DNA of 40,985 nt, taken from NCBI GenBank assembly GCA_002502245.1, contig DAPW01000023.1, forward strand, positions 1 to 40,985, in the 5' to 3' direction. The stretch's first letter is position 1. The number at the start of each line of letters is the position of its first letter. The notes below the pieces were generated by a model. The model saw only the letters and a list, made by a program, of their open reading frames with translations, ran no database searches and was not told the origin of the DNA. Position numbers and translations under genes: made by a program. This DNA is from Methanoregula sp. UBA154 (GTDB lineage: Archaea; Halobacteriota; Methanomicrobia; Methanomicrobiales; Methanospirillaceae). Shown here in pieces: positions 16,797-24,039 of this stretch.

Positions 16797-16860
16797 GGGC
16801 GCTCGCCGCCTCGTCGGGGCTCGCCCCGTGGAGCAGGACCGGGTGCAGGATCCTTTGAGA
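16797..16860 (-). repeat. module-0-like GC hairpin
   Basis: A GGGGC-TC-GCCCC palindrome sits beside GGCGGCGAGCGCCCG on the minus strand, resembling module 0 of the other copies with a different loop. The following 16870-16950 contains G/C runs (CCCCCTCAGGGGG) and no gene. Confidence 0.4.
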
Positions 16861-16954
16861 AAAATGATACAAAACTGGGGGTCTGGGTGGCATGCCCCCT
16901 TGGGCTGCTTCCCCCTCAGGGGGAGAGAGGGGGTCACCCTCGCATATTCCACTG

Positions 16955-17233
16955 AGTGCCTTATTCAGATGGTTTCCCATGAAAATCGAAATCTTGCGGG
17001 AGAATGATGGGGGTTGAGACCCCCATACCCCCGGTTATGACAGGTGCCGCCGCCCCCGGCGGGGCGCCCCCGCGGCGGCCTTCACGAACGCTTCATTCGC
17101 GATTCCGGTAATCTGCCCCGCCGTGCCCCGCGAGGGGCCCTGAGGCGAGGAGCCCTCGTATTATCACCGGGATATGAATGATTTTCATGGTTCGGGTGTG
17201 AACTCCCGTTCATGTGCGTTTCTACAGAGCAGA
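16955..17233 (+). repeat. modular hairpin repeat, copy C (modules 1-4)
   Basis: The linker TCCCATGAAAATCGAA is followed by module 1 (17007-17026, identical to copy A), module 2 (17046-17078, inner CCCCGGCGGGG), module 3 (17113-17160, inner GCCCC-GCGA-GGGGC) and module 4 (17180-17233). Module 0 is missing here. It lies between the FDR gene and the Cys-rich thioredoxin-like gene. Confidence 0.8.
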
Positions 17234-17385
17234 TTTCTCAGAGATTTTTTTACCGGAACGGTTGGAAGAAAACCGCACTGCCCCGCCGTGCCTCGAAGAG
17301 GCCCTGAGGCGGGGAGCTCTCATATCTGCGATTTTCATGGTTCGGGTGTGAACTGACAAAGTTCAAGTCCGTTCTTCAGAGCAAA
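17232..17385 (+). repeat. second tandem copy of modules 3-4
   Basis: This stretch repeats modules 3 and 4 directly after copy C. It is more like copy B (8318-8490) than its neighbour. It shares with copy B the block TTTCTCAGAGATTTTTTTAC and the GCCTC-GAA-GAGGC hairpin. Module 4 has a TGAAC/GTTCA stem with a seven-base loop. It ends about 130 bases before the next start codon. Confidence 0.8.
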
Positions 17386-17485
17386 TTTTTAATAAATCCC
17401 CCTTCAGCTCCGTCGCACAGGTGCCCCGTCCTCCCGAAGGACCGGTGACACAGGCAGGGGGTCGCTGTTACCCCGTCACGAATCC

Positions 17486-17494
17486 TCAAATATT
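17486..17494 (+). promoter_or_regulatory. TATA box, leaderless promoter
   Basis: CTCAAATATT is centred about 26 bases before the ATG at 17516, so transcription should begin at the start codon. Confidence 0.45.
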
Positions 17495-17515
17495 GTGCAT
17501 ACCAACAGTACTGGC

Positions 17516-17854
17516 ATGACCGGTACCGTCCATGTCGAGATCGTTGGTCTGAAAACCTCAGAATGCTCGCCGTTCCCCTGCGACGAGAACCGCACGTGCG
17601 GGCTGTCCGGGTGCTACCCCTCCGGGAACCTGGACGATGCGTGCAAAGAACTGGAAAAAGTCCTGAAGGCTGCCTACGGGGACCGTGTTGACCTGAAGCT
17701 CACGCTTATCGATGACGGTACACCTGATTATATCCGCACGATCATCGAACGGGACTACCCGCCGTTACCCATGGTGCTCGTGAACGGGAAGATAACCCGG
17801 ATCGGGCGGATCTCGCTGGACCGGATAAAAAGTGAGATTGAAAAAGAACTCTAA
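17516..17854 (+). CDS. Cys-rich thioredoxin-like fold protein
   Basis: The 112-residue product has a beta-alpha-beta pattern of a thioredoxin-like fold. An N-terminal strand VHVEIVGL is followed by a cysteine cluster with four Cys in 16 residues (ECSPFPCDENRTCGLSGC) near 17-34, a helix (DDACKELEKVLKAAY), a strand (LKLTLIDD), and a cis-proline-like YPPLPMVLVNGKI near 87-99. The cysteine positions differ from a simple CxxC. They could bind metal or form two disulfides. The ATG at 17516 is preferred to a GTG 21 bases upstream because of the TATA spacing. It converges on the carbonic anhydrase gene with one base between the stop codons. Function unknown. Confidence 0.72.
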   Translation: MTGTVHVEIVGLKTSECSPFPCDENRTCGLSGCYPSGNLDDACKELEKVLKAAYGDRVDLKLTLIDDGTPDYIRTIIERDYPPLPMVLVNGKITRIGRISLDRIKSEIEKEL

Positions 17855-17855
17855 A

Positions 17856-18437
17856 TTACGCGATCTTTTTCAGTTCGCCGGTTCCCAGATCATAATACAG
17901 GCCATGGACCGCCACCCGGTTTTCATCCACTGCCTTTTTCAGGAGCGGGTATGTGTAGAGGTGTTCGATCTGGAGCCGCACATTTTCCTGTTCGATCATC
18001 CGGTAACGGTCGTCCTTTTCCTGCAGGGTTTTCGGGGGACTGATCTTGCTGTCCACGCGGGTTTTTGCCTCGCGGGCGTTATTCAGCCAGAGCGGGATAT
18101 AGGAGTCGGTGCTTTCCTTGTCAAGCGCACGGATCGCCCCGCAGTTCGAGTGCCCGCAGACCACCACCTCTTTGACTTTCAGGTGCACCACGGCATATTC
18201 GAGAACCGTGGCAAAATTCCAGTCATGGATCGGGACGATGTTCCCGATATTCCGCTGGATGAACAACTCTCCGGCCCGTGCCTGGGTGATGTGGCCGGTC
18301 TGGAGGCGGGAGTCGGAACATCCTATCCAGAGGGTCTCCGGGTGCTGGCTCGATGCCAGTTCCCGGTAATAGTCAATATTCGGTGTAAAATCGGTTTCCC
18401 TGAACCGGTAGTTTCCTAGTAACAGCTTGTCGATCAC
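17856..18437 (-). CDS. beta-class carbonic anhydrase
   Basis: The enzyme interconverts CO2 and bicarbonate. The zinc ligands of the beta class are plain: IGCSDSRL (Cys with the Asp-Arg dyad) and GHSNCGA (His and Cys). The substrate-site region ELFIQRNIGNIV lies between them. From the GTG at 18437 the protein is about 193 residues and starts VIDKLLLGNYRF, as many beta enzymes do, with GAGGTG nine bases upstream. The frame stays open upstream to an ATG at 18602, so longer forms of 233 or 248 residues (ATG at 18560 or 18602) cannot be excluded. That extra part does not look like the family. In a methanogen it may supply CO2 or bicarbonate for carboxylation, including carbamoyl phosphate synthesis. 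Confidence 0.88.
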   Translation of the reverse strand: MIDKLLLGNYRFRETDFTPNIDYYRELASSQHPETLWIGCSDSRLQTGHITQARAGELFIQRNIGNIVPIHDWNFATVLEYAVVHLKVKEVVVCGHSNCGAIRALDKESTDSYIPLWLNNAREAKTRVDSKISPPKTLQEKDDRYRMIEQENVRLQIEHLYTYPLLKKAVDENRVAVHGLYYDLGTGELKKIA

Positions 18438-18606
18438 TCGCAACACACCTCGTACGCTCTTCAAAAGCAGATGCCACTGCAAACCGCTTTCGCTATATTC
18501 TAACTGGAACCACCGTTCAAAAAACCTTTCGATATCTGCATTGCAGGTCCCCGGAATCATGGGAGGGTTTTTGCATCCGGTGCATCTGCCGTACCAATCC
18601 ATGGAC

Positions 18607-18616
18607 AATTTTATAC
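18607..18616 (+). promoter_or_regulatory. TATA box for the alpha/beta hydrolase
   Basis: AATTTTATAC is centred about 30 bases before the ATG at 18642, so the message would be leaderless or nearly so. The same bases read TATAAAATT on the other strand and could also serve the carbonic anhydrase side. Confidence 0.45.
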
Positions 18617-18641
18617 CCCGAAGCGATAACCGGATAGCCGT

Positions 18642-19427
18642 ATGAGTCCGGTGCGGAAGTGGGGGCATGGGCCGTATTCCCTGGCGGTGATTCACGGGGG
18701 GCCGGGCGCACCCGGCGAGATGGCGCCGGTTGCCCGGCAGCTCTCATCGGTAAAGGGAGTACTGGAACCTCTCCAGACGGCAACAACACTGGACGGGCAG
18801 GTGCAGGAGCTGCTGGGAGTCCTGGAAGAACATGCAGAGGCACCCGTTACCCTTCTCGGCTTCTCATGGGGTGCATTTCTGTCGTGGATATTCGCAGCCA
18901 GGTACCCGGCGCTTGTCCGGAACCTGATCCTTGTTTCCAGTCCCCCGTTTGAAGAGTCCTATGCCGGCTCGATCATCAGGACCCGGCTCGGTCGCCTGAC
19001 TCCTGCCGAACGGACCGAGGCCAATGCCCTGATCGTGCAGATGAACGACCCCGCCCCGTATGAAAAGGACCAGCTCCTTGCCCGGCTGGGGGTCCTTCTC
19101 GCCCATGCAGACGCGTATGATCCGGTACCCTGTTCCGAAGAAGCATTCCCCAGCCAGTACGATCTCTTCCGGGGCGTCTGGGACGAGGCCAGCGAGCTGC
19201 GCAGGAAGCGGGTGCTGACCACGATGGCGCATGCCATCCGGTGCCCGGTCATTGCTATCCATGGCGACCATGACCCCCATCCAGCCGCAGGGGTGAGCGA
19301 GCCCCTCTCCCGGGAATGCCCGGGCTTCCGGTTCATCCTCCTTGAGAAGTGCGGCCACCGGCCCTGGATTGAACGGTATGCATCTGATGCGTTTTTCGAA
19401 GCAGTGTTCCACGCAATAAAAGAATAA
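18642..19427 (+). CDS. alpha/beta hydrolase
   Basis: This 261-residue protein has the alpha/beta hydrolase core. The oxyanion-side motif HGGPGAPGE lies near residues 18-26, the nucleophile elbow GFSWG (Ser) near 74-78, the acid in AIHGDHDPHP near 209-218, and the catalytic His in KCGHRPW near 240-246. The HGGPG motif is common in proline iminopeptidase-like and related esterase families, but the substrate is not evident. There is no signal peptide, so it is cytoplasmic. It diverges from the carbonic anhydrase gene and is followed by repeats. Confidence 0.82.
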   Translation: MSPVRKWGHGPYSLAVIHGGPGAPGEMAPVARQLSSVKGVLEPLQTATTLDGQVQELLGVLEEHAEAPVTLLGFSWGAFLSWIFAARYPALVRNLILVSSPPFEESYAGSIIRTRLGRLTPAERTEANALIVQMNDPAPYEKDQLLARLGVLLAHADAYDPVPCSEEAFPSQYDLFRGVWDEASELRRKRVLTTMAHAIRCPVIAIHGDHDPHPAAGVSEPLSRECPGFRFILLEKCGHRPWIERYASDAFFEAVFHAIKE

Positions 19428-19454
19428 CGAGGGGATTATACCTTATCGGTAGAA

Positions 19455-19700
19455 CGGAACCGGCTCTGTCCAGACCGGAACAATGAAAACCGATGAATTC
19501 CCTGGAATTGATATGAGGGCTCCCCGCCTCAGGGCCCCTCACGGGGCACGGCGGGGCAATACCGGGCCCCGGCATACCGGTTCATGAAGCCGCTGCGGGG
19601 CGCCCTCCGGGGCAGCGGCAAAACCACCCTGGCCGGGGTGCGGGGGCGGCAGCCCCTGCGTTCATATCCAGGAAACGCAATTTTCATAGGAAGACCTCTT
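19455..19700 (-). repeat. hairpin repeat, degenerate modules 1-4, minus orientation
   Basis: Read on the minus strand: linker TCCTATGAAAATTGCG, a degenerate module 1, module 2 reduced to GCCGCTGCCCC/GGGCGCCCCGCAGCGGC, module 3 (CCCCGCCGTGCCCCGTGAGG, inner stem intact with a GTGA loop), and a worn module 4. Note that CCGCTGC pairs with GCAGCGG, so the outer stem of module 2 changed on both sides relative to CCGCCGC/GCGGCGG. Confidence 0.7.
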
Positions 19701-19885
19701 TTTAAAAACATGAGATCACCCCCCATTGCGCCAGCCCTGCCCCCGTCGGGGGTTCACGGCGCATGCGATAGCCCGCTCAGACGTTTATTGAAACGTCCTG
19801 TTTTTTTTTAACAGGCAATACCGCACTATCGCAACCGGACGTCCCAGCGGCGGGGCGAAGCCCCGGGAGTGTCAGGTATCGAAAT
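19686..19885 (+). repeat. leader and module 0 of the hairpin repeat, plus orientation
   Basis: This resembles the first part of copy B. A CCTCTTTTTAAAA run is followed by GCCCTGCCCCCGTCGGGGG and ends in CACTATCGCAAC and CAGCGGCGGGGCGAAGCCCC. Its orientation opposes the adjacent modules at 19455-19700, so this locus is a composite. It ends within 20 bases of the stop codon of the next gene. Confidence 0.65.
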
Positions 19886-19901
19886 GATTTCTACAAAACA
19901 A

Positions 19902-20393
19902 TTATTCCCTGAGTTCCTGTTCAACCCGCTTTTCCAGCTGCTTTCCGTGCGAACCGTTCCAGTAGAGTTTTTCACAATGCCTGCACCAGTAGAAGGTGAG
20001 GTTCCGCCAGTCTTTCGGGGCATTTTCGCTTTTCTGTATCTCGCAGGTATTCGCCTCCCGCAGTATCGTATTGCACAGGGAACACCTGCTCATGGCCAGT
20101 CTCCGCACAATAAGGCGCCGGTCGATCAGCTGCTGGATCTGCTCCATGACGTCATCAGTCCGCATCAGCAGGGCAGATCCCTTCCCGCGCCGGGCAAGTT
20201 CTGCATCTTTTGTAAGCAGGAGCCGGTGCTCCTCCCGGGCGATGCCCAGAAGAACCGTATCCTCTTTTTTATCCCCTTCTGAAAGCGTGCTGGCGCTCGT
20301 TGTGTCGTACCCCATGAACCGGAGGTACCGGGTGAGCGTCCCGAGCATGCGGTCGGTGAGGAACTTCTGTTCGGCGGGAGGTTCAGGAGACAT
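19902..20393 (-). CDS. Mut7-C family RNase-domain protein
   Basis: This 163-residue protein matches the Mut7-C (DUF82) family, a PIN-like nuclease fold plus a zinc ribbon. The start motif KFLTDRMLGTLTRYLRFMGY near residues 10-29 is diagnostic. TKDAELARRG near 61-70 is a conserved acidic segment. Two CxxC pairs (CSLC near 104, CRHC near 137) form the zinc ribbon. PIN-like members are thought to cleave RNA, with no substrate known here. Its ATG lies inside the 3' end of the AmrS gene (11-base overlap), so the two are co-translated. Confidence 0.82.
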   Translation of the reverse strand: MSPEPPAEQKFLTDRMLGTLTRYLRFMGYDTTSASTLSEGDKKEDTVLLGIAREEHRLLLTKDAELARRGKGSALLMRTDDVMEQIQQLIDRRLIVRRLAMSRCSLCNTILREANTCEIQKSENAPKDWRNLTFYWCRHCEKLYWNGSHGKQLEKRVEQELRE

Positions 20394-21396
20394 TCCGCAC
20401 GATCTCTATTGTCTCGCCACAATTTTTACATTTCTGGCCATCGAGACCCGGGAACCGGCTTGAGAATCCCCGCCGTTCAATGAGCGTTGTCCCGCAGGCC
20501 GGGCAGTAGGTATTCTCGTATTCGGGGCTGAAAACGTTCCCGGTATACGGGTATTTCAGGCCGAGCTCCTTTGCGTTCTTATAGATCTTTTCCAGGGTGG
20601 CGACAGGTGTCGGCCCGCGATCCAGCATCTTGTAATCCGGGTGAAAGGCCGAGAAGTGCATGGGCGTTGCCGGGCCGAGGTGCTCGATCACCCAGCGGAT
20701 CAGGGCAGTTATCTCTTCCGTCCCGTCATTCAGGCCGGGGATGACCAGCGTGACCGTCTCGATGTGCATCCCCAGTTCGCGCGCCACAACAGCAGAGTCC
20801 AGCACCGGCTGGAGTTTTGCTCCGCAGATTTTTTTGTAGAAGTTGTCACTGAATGACTTGATATCCACCCGGTATGCCCCGAGCATGGGTGATAACTCCC
20901 GAAGCGCGTCTTCCGTGATATACCCGTTCGTGACATATACGGTACCGAGCCCCCGTGCCCGTGCCAGTACTCCCATGTCAAGCGCGTACTCGTGCCATAT
21001 CGTCGGTTCATTGTAGGTCCATGAGATGCTTGCGCATCCGTTGTCAAGAGCCCTCTTTACACCCGCTTCCGGTGAAAGATGGCGCAGCCGTTCCACATCC
21101 GGGTTCGCCCGGGAGATGTGCCAGTTCTGGCAGTGCTCGCAGTGGAAGTTGCATCCAACGCCACCGAGCGAGTAGGAGAGCGTGCCGGGAAGGTAATGGA
21201 AGAGTGGTTTCTTCTCGATAGGATCGATCGCCTCAGCGCTGATCAGGCCGTAGGTTTCCGCATACAGGGTCCCCTGTTCGTTTTTCCGGACCCCGCAGAT
21301 CCCGTGCTTTGCGTCTTTGATAGTGCAGCGGTGGTTACAGAGGGAACAGGTCACGGTCCCGTTCTCGTTCTTTTGGTATTGTCGTGCCTCATGCAT
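20383..21396 (-). CDS. amrS: AmmeMemoRadiSam system radical SAM enzyme
   Basis: The 337-residue radical SAM protein has CSLC...C near residues 17-33, the cluster motif CNFHCEHC (Cx3Cx2C) near 81-88, SWTYNEPT near 123-130, and a C-terminal zinc ribbon (CPAC near 297, CKNC near 321). This arrangement is that of AmrS (formerly lumped with PflA-like activases), which is usually linked with a Memo protein and an AMMECR1 protein. Neither partner is in this window. Its 3' end overlaps the Mut7-C gene by 11 bases. The reaction in vivo is not established. Confidence 0.88.
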   Translation of the reverse strand: MHEARQYQKNENGTVTCSLCNHRCTIKDAKHGICGVRKNEQGTLYAETYGLISAEAIDPIEKKPLFHYLPGTLSYSLGGVGCNFHCEHCQNWHISRANPDVERLRHLSPEAGVKRALDNGCASISWTYNEPTIWHEYALDMGVLARARGLGTVYVTNGYITEDALRELSPMLGAYRVDIKSFSDNFYKKICGAKLQPVLDSAVVARELGMHIETVTLVIPGLNDGTEEITALIRWVIEHLGPATPMHFSAFHPDYKMLDRGPTPVATLEKIYKNAKELGLKYPYTGNVFSPEYENTYCPACGTTLIERRGFSSRFPGLDGQKCKNCGETIEIVRNVS

Positions 21397-21417
21397 GACT
21401 GGCCTCAGAGGAGGTGA

Positions 21418-21588
21418 TTATGTCTTGTCCTTCTTGTTCCTTTCTGTCTTACCATGGCAGTCTTCGTCATCGATCTCGAGGACAAACGAACCGCGGTACC
21501 CGCAGTCCTTGCAGAGGTAGACCTGTCCGATATAGCCTCCGGCAACCGGGTAGATCTCCTGGCTTTTGCAGGCAGGGCAGTAGAACAT
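21418..21588 (-). CDS. small zinc-ribbon protein
   Basis: This protein of about 56 residues is mostly one zinc ribbon: CPAC near residues 4-7 and CKDC near 26-29, joined by a beta-hairpin-like segment. The tail is acidic and then lysine-rich. The ATG at 21588 is favoured because a TTTTTGTA element lies about 30 bases upstream. A start at 21609 would add seven residues. It lies 21 bases upstream of amrS on the same strand and diverges from the UMP kinase gene. No specific role can be given. Confidence 0.65.
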   Translation of the reverse strand: MFYCPACKSQEIYPVAGGYIGQVYLCKDCGYRGSFVLEIDDEDCHGKTERNKKDKT

Positions 21589-21629
21589 AGTAAACAACTC
21601 TATGTGCATCCGGTACAAAAACTAGTGCA

Positions 21630-22334
21630 ATGAAGAAGGTTGTCATCTCACTGGGCGGATCCATCCTCATCCCGACCCTTGAGAACCATACGGTCAGGGA
21701 ATACGTGCCGGTCCTAAAAAAGATTGCAGACCAGCACCGCCTCTTCGTTGTTGTCGGCGGCGGTGGCGAGGCCCGGCGTTACATCAGCGTCATGCGGGAT
21801 CTGGGTATCGACGAAGGTACCTCGGATGAGATCGGTATTCTGATCACCCGGCTGAACGCGACCATGCTGATCGCTGCCCTTGGCGAGAACGCCTACCCGA
21901 AAGTGGCCGAGTCCCATGCAGAGGCCAAGAAGTTTGCAGAGTCCGGGAAGATCGTTGTGATGGGCGGCATTACCCCCGGGCAGACTACCGATGCGGTTGC
22001 AGCAGTGCTGGCAGAGCGGGTCGGGGCAGCGGTCTTCATCAACGCGACCTCGGTCGACGGGATCTATTCTGCCGATCCGCGGAAAGACAAAAAAGCCACC
22101 CGGTTCGATTCCATGACTCCTGCAAAACTGCTGGAAATTGTCGGCGGCACTGCGCTGGGCGCCGGCTCCAACACGGTACTCGATATCGTTGCTGCACGCG
22201 TTGTGGAACGGAGCAACATCCCCCTTGTCGTGCTTGATGGCCGGGACCCAAAGAACCTGCTGAATGCAGTCCTGAAGGGGAAATACCGGGGCACCGTGGT
22301 CTCCACCTCCAGGAAAAGCCCGCTCCCGGTGTGA
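21630..22334 (+). CDS. pyrH: UMP kinase, archaeal type
   Basis: PyrH phosphorylates UMP to UDP with ATP. The 234-residue protein belongs to the amino acid kinase fold. It has the N-terminal KVVISLGGSILIP near residues 3-15, the glycine-rich FVVVGGGGEARRYI near 39-52, the UMP-site region VMGGITPGQTTDAVAA near 109-124, and ATSVDGIYSADPR near 139-151. Length and motifs fit the archaeal branch. With pyrE and carAB it makes the third pyrimidine-related locus in this window. Confidence 0.93.
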   Translation: MKKVVISLGGSILIPTLENHTVREYVPVLKKIADQHRLFVVVGGGGEARRYISVMRDLGIDEGTSDEIGILITRLNATMLIAALGENAYPKVAESHAEAKKFAESGKIVVMGGITPGQTTDAVAAVLAERVGAAVFINATSVDGIYSADPRKDKKATRFDSMTPAKLLEIVGGTALGAGSNTVLDIVAARVVERSNIPLVVLDGRDPKNLLNAVLKGKYRGTVVSTSRKSPLPV

Positions 22335-22374
22335 GCGGGTATCCGGGAAATTCCTGTTTTCGTATTTCTTCTCT

Positions 22375-22545
22375 GTCAATTATGGGGCTGATGCCCCCAT
22401 GCCCCTGTTGCGATGAGTGCCGCCTTCCCGAAGAGCGCCCCGCGGCGGCCTCAATTACTATATGCGGTAAAAACCGTCTTGAAAAAATGTCCTGCCCTGC
22501 TGTGCCTTGGAGAGGCCCTGAGGCGGGGAGTTCTCATTATTCCCA
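22375..22545 (+). repeat. hairpin repeat, shortened copy E (modules 1-3)
   Basis: Module 1 is ATGGGGCTGATGCCCCCAT (22381-22399). Its closing pair is C-G where other copies have T-A. Module 2 is worn. Module 3 (22494-22532) has GCCTT-GGA-GAGGC inside CCTGC/GGCGGGG. Modules 0 and 4 are absent. It lies between pyrH and tRNA-Pro. Confidence 0.65.
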
Positions 22546-22588
22546 TTTGTTTTACCGCGGGAGTTCTTTCTCCCTTCAATCACCATCA

Positions 22589-22600
22589 CCTATTTTTAAC
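22589..22600 (+). promoter_or_regulatory. putative TATA box for tRNA-Pro
   Basis: CCTATTTTTAAC ends about 25 bases before the tRNA 5' end, the right distance for an archaeal promoter. Confidence 0.4.
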
Positions 22601-22624
22601 ATCCCGCCCCATCTATGATGGCAC

Positions 22625-22699
22625 GGGGTAGTAGGGTAGCCTGGTCCATCCTAGAGCGTTTGGGACGCTTTGACGGCGGTTCGAATCCGCCCTACCCCA
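22625..22699 (+). tRNA. tRNA-Pro (TGG)
   Basis: A 75-base cloverleaf can be drawn by hand. The acceptor GGGGTAG pairs with CTACCCC and has discriminator A. The anticodon arm GAGCG-TTTGGGA-CGCTT gives anticodon TGG with G37. The T arm is GGCGG-TTCGAAT-CCGCC. The 3' CCA is not encoded. The gene for endonuclease III starts seven bases after the tRNA, so the two may share a transcript. Confidence 0.95.
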
Positions 22700-22706
22700 T
22701 AGGACC

Positions 22707-23360
22707 ATGAGAGAACAGGATGCCCGACGAATTTATTCCGCTCTTCTGAAACGGTATCCTGATGCCCGGGAGTCACCGGATGCGGTCTGCCGGGGAACCC
22801 CGTTTGAGGTGCTCATCCTCACGATACTTTCCGCCCAGACAACGGATACGGCAGTCCTGAAAGTGAAGGGCCCCCTCTTCCAAAAATATCCGGCTCCCGC
22901 GAGACTGGCGCAGGCAGAAGCCCCGGACGTGGAGGAGATCATCCACAGCCTCGGCTACTACCACGCGAAGGCAAAGAACATCATCGCTGCGTCGCAGGCC
23001 CTCCTCGACAGATTCGGCGGCAGCGTACCGGGAACCATGGCAGAGCTCCTGACGATTCCGGGCGTGGGACGGAAGACTGCCAACATCGTCCTTTACCATG
23101 CGCTCGGGAAGAACGAGGGTATCGCCGTTGATACCCATGTCCGGAGACTGGCACAGCGGATCGGCTTTTCCGATACGGACAATGTCGCTGTCATCGAGCG
23201 CGACCTCATGTCGCTCTTCCCGCGTGATACCTGGGGGGACATTACGGATGTGCTGATTGCGCACGGACGGACGACCTGCGACGCGAAGAAACCCTTATGC
23301 GACCGGTGCGTGATCTCCCGCTCCTGCCGGTATTACCACGAGCAGAGTGCCCGCAGATGA
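22707..23360 (+). CDS. nth: endonuclease III (DNA glycosylase/AP lyase)
   Basis: Nth removes oxidised pyrimidines and cuts the abasic site. The 217-residue protein has the helix-hairpin-helix LTIPGVGRKTANIVL near residues 113-127, whose Lys is the catalytic base-excision residue, then VDTHVRRLAQRIG near 139-151 with the conserved Asp. It ends with a [4Fe-4S] loop with C-x6-C-x2-C-x5-C spacing (CDAKKPLC, CVISRSC) near 192-208. Length is typical. The start is an ATG seven bases after tRNA-Pro, preceded by a weak AGGA. Confidence 0.95.
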   Translation: MREQDARRIYSALLKRYPDARESPDAVCRGTPFEVLILTILSAQTTDTAVLKVKGPLFQKYPAPARLAQAEAPDVEEIIHSLGYYHAKAKNIIAASQALLDRFGGSVPGTMAELLTIPGVGRKTANIVLYHALGKNEGIAVDTHVRRLAQRIGFSDTDNVAVIERDLMSLFPRDTWGDITDVLIAHGRTTCDAKKPLCDRCVISRSCRYYHEQSARR

Positions 23361-23484
23361 TCGTGTTCGGTTGAACCTTTCATGGATCCCCGGGATCGTT
23401 GATTGCAAATACGTCGGGAGGCGGCGGTACCCGTTGAGCGAGGGAGATTCATTTCACGGAACGGTTTTTCAGGTCAGATCTATG

Positions 23485-23885
23485 AATTTTTTGCTCTGTA
23501 GAAAAGGGTATGAACCGGTGGAGTTCATACCGGAATGATGAAAATCGGAAAAGACATCATAATTTTCACGAGGGTTCCCCGCCTCAGGGCCCCTCCGGGG
23601 CACGGCGAGGCAGTTCGGTGTTTTTTTAGAAATATCCGTCGGTGATCCGCCGCGGGGGCGCCCCGTCGGGGGCGGCGGCATATATCATAATCGGGGGTAT
23701 AGGGGTCTCAACCCCCATTATTCTGTCTCTAAAGAATTCAATTTTCATAGGAAATCCTTCGTACAATTCTGACGCTCTTTTAGGGCTTTGCCCCCCGCCG
23801 CTGTGGCATTTCCGGTTTGCGATAACGCCGTATCAGCTGGTCAATTTTGAATGAGGACAGTACAGATAATTCCAAGTCATCCCCC
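23485..23885 (-). repeat. full-length modular hairpin repeat, copy F, inverted partner of copy A
   Basis: Read on the minus strand this is nearly copy A (5513-5895). Landmarks include the shared start TCCTCATTCAAAATTGACCA, module 0 near 23775-23830, module 1 near 23703-23722, module 2 at 23648-23680, module 3 near 23570-23612 (inner GCCCC-GGA-GGGGC), and module 4 near 23490-23545 with a perfect GGTATGAAC/GTTCATACC stem. It lies between converging nth and PiT genes. The bases from 23886 to 24039 hold further GC-rich runs and no gene. Confidence 0.8.
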
Positions 23886-24039
23886 CAGCCCCCAACGGCA
23901 GCAGGGCTGGCGCAGGGGGATTTCCCTCCAGATAACCGGCACAGGGGATTGCCCCATTTTTTTAAAGGAGGTGGGGAGAGTACCGCTCCGGGCCACGGAA
24001 GGAGGATCCCTTCCTCATGCATATTGCAACGATGATCCT

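Noticed and set aside
18437..18695. N-terminal extension of carbonic anhydrase
   Set aside because: The frame is open, but the first part overlaps the divergent hydrolase gene and the extra residues do not look like the family. A GTG with a ribosome site at 18437 gives a normal-length enzyme.
5513..24030. Insertion sequence or IS remnant as the source of the repeats
   Set aside because: No frame in these regions resembles a transposase, and I could not find clean terminal inverted repeats or target duplications by eye.
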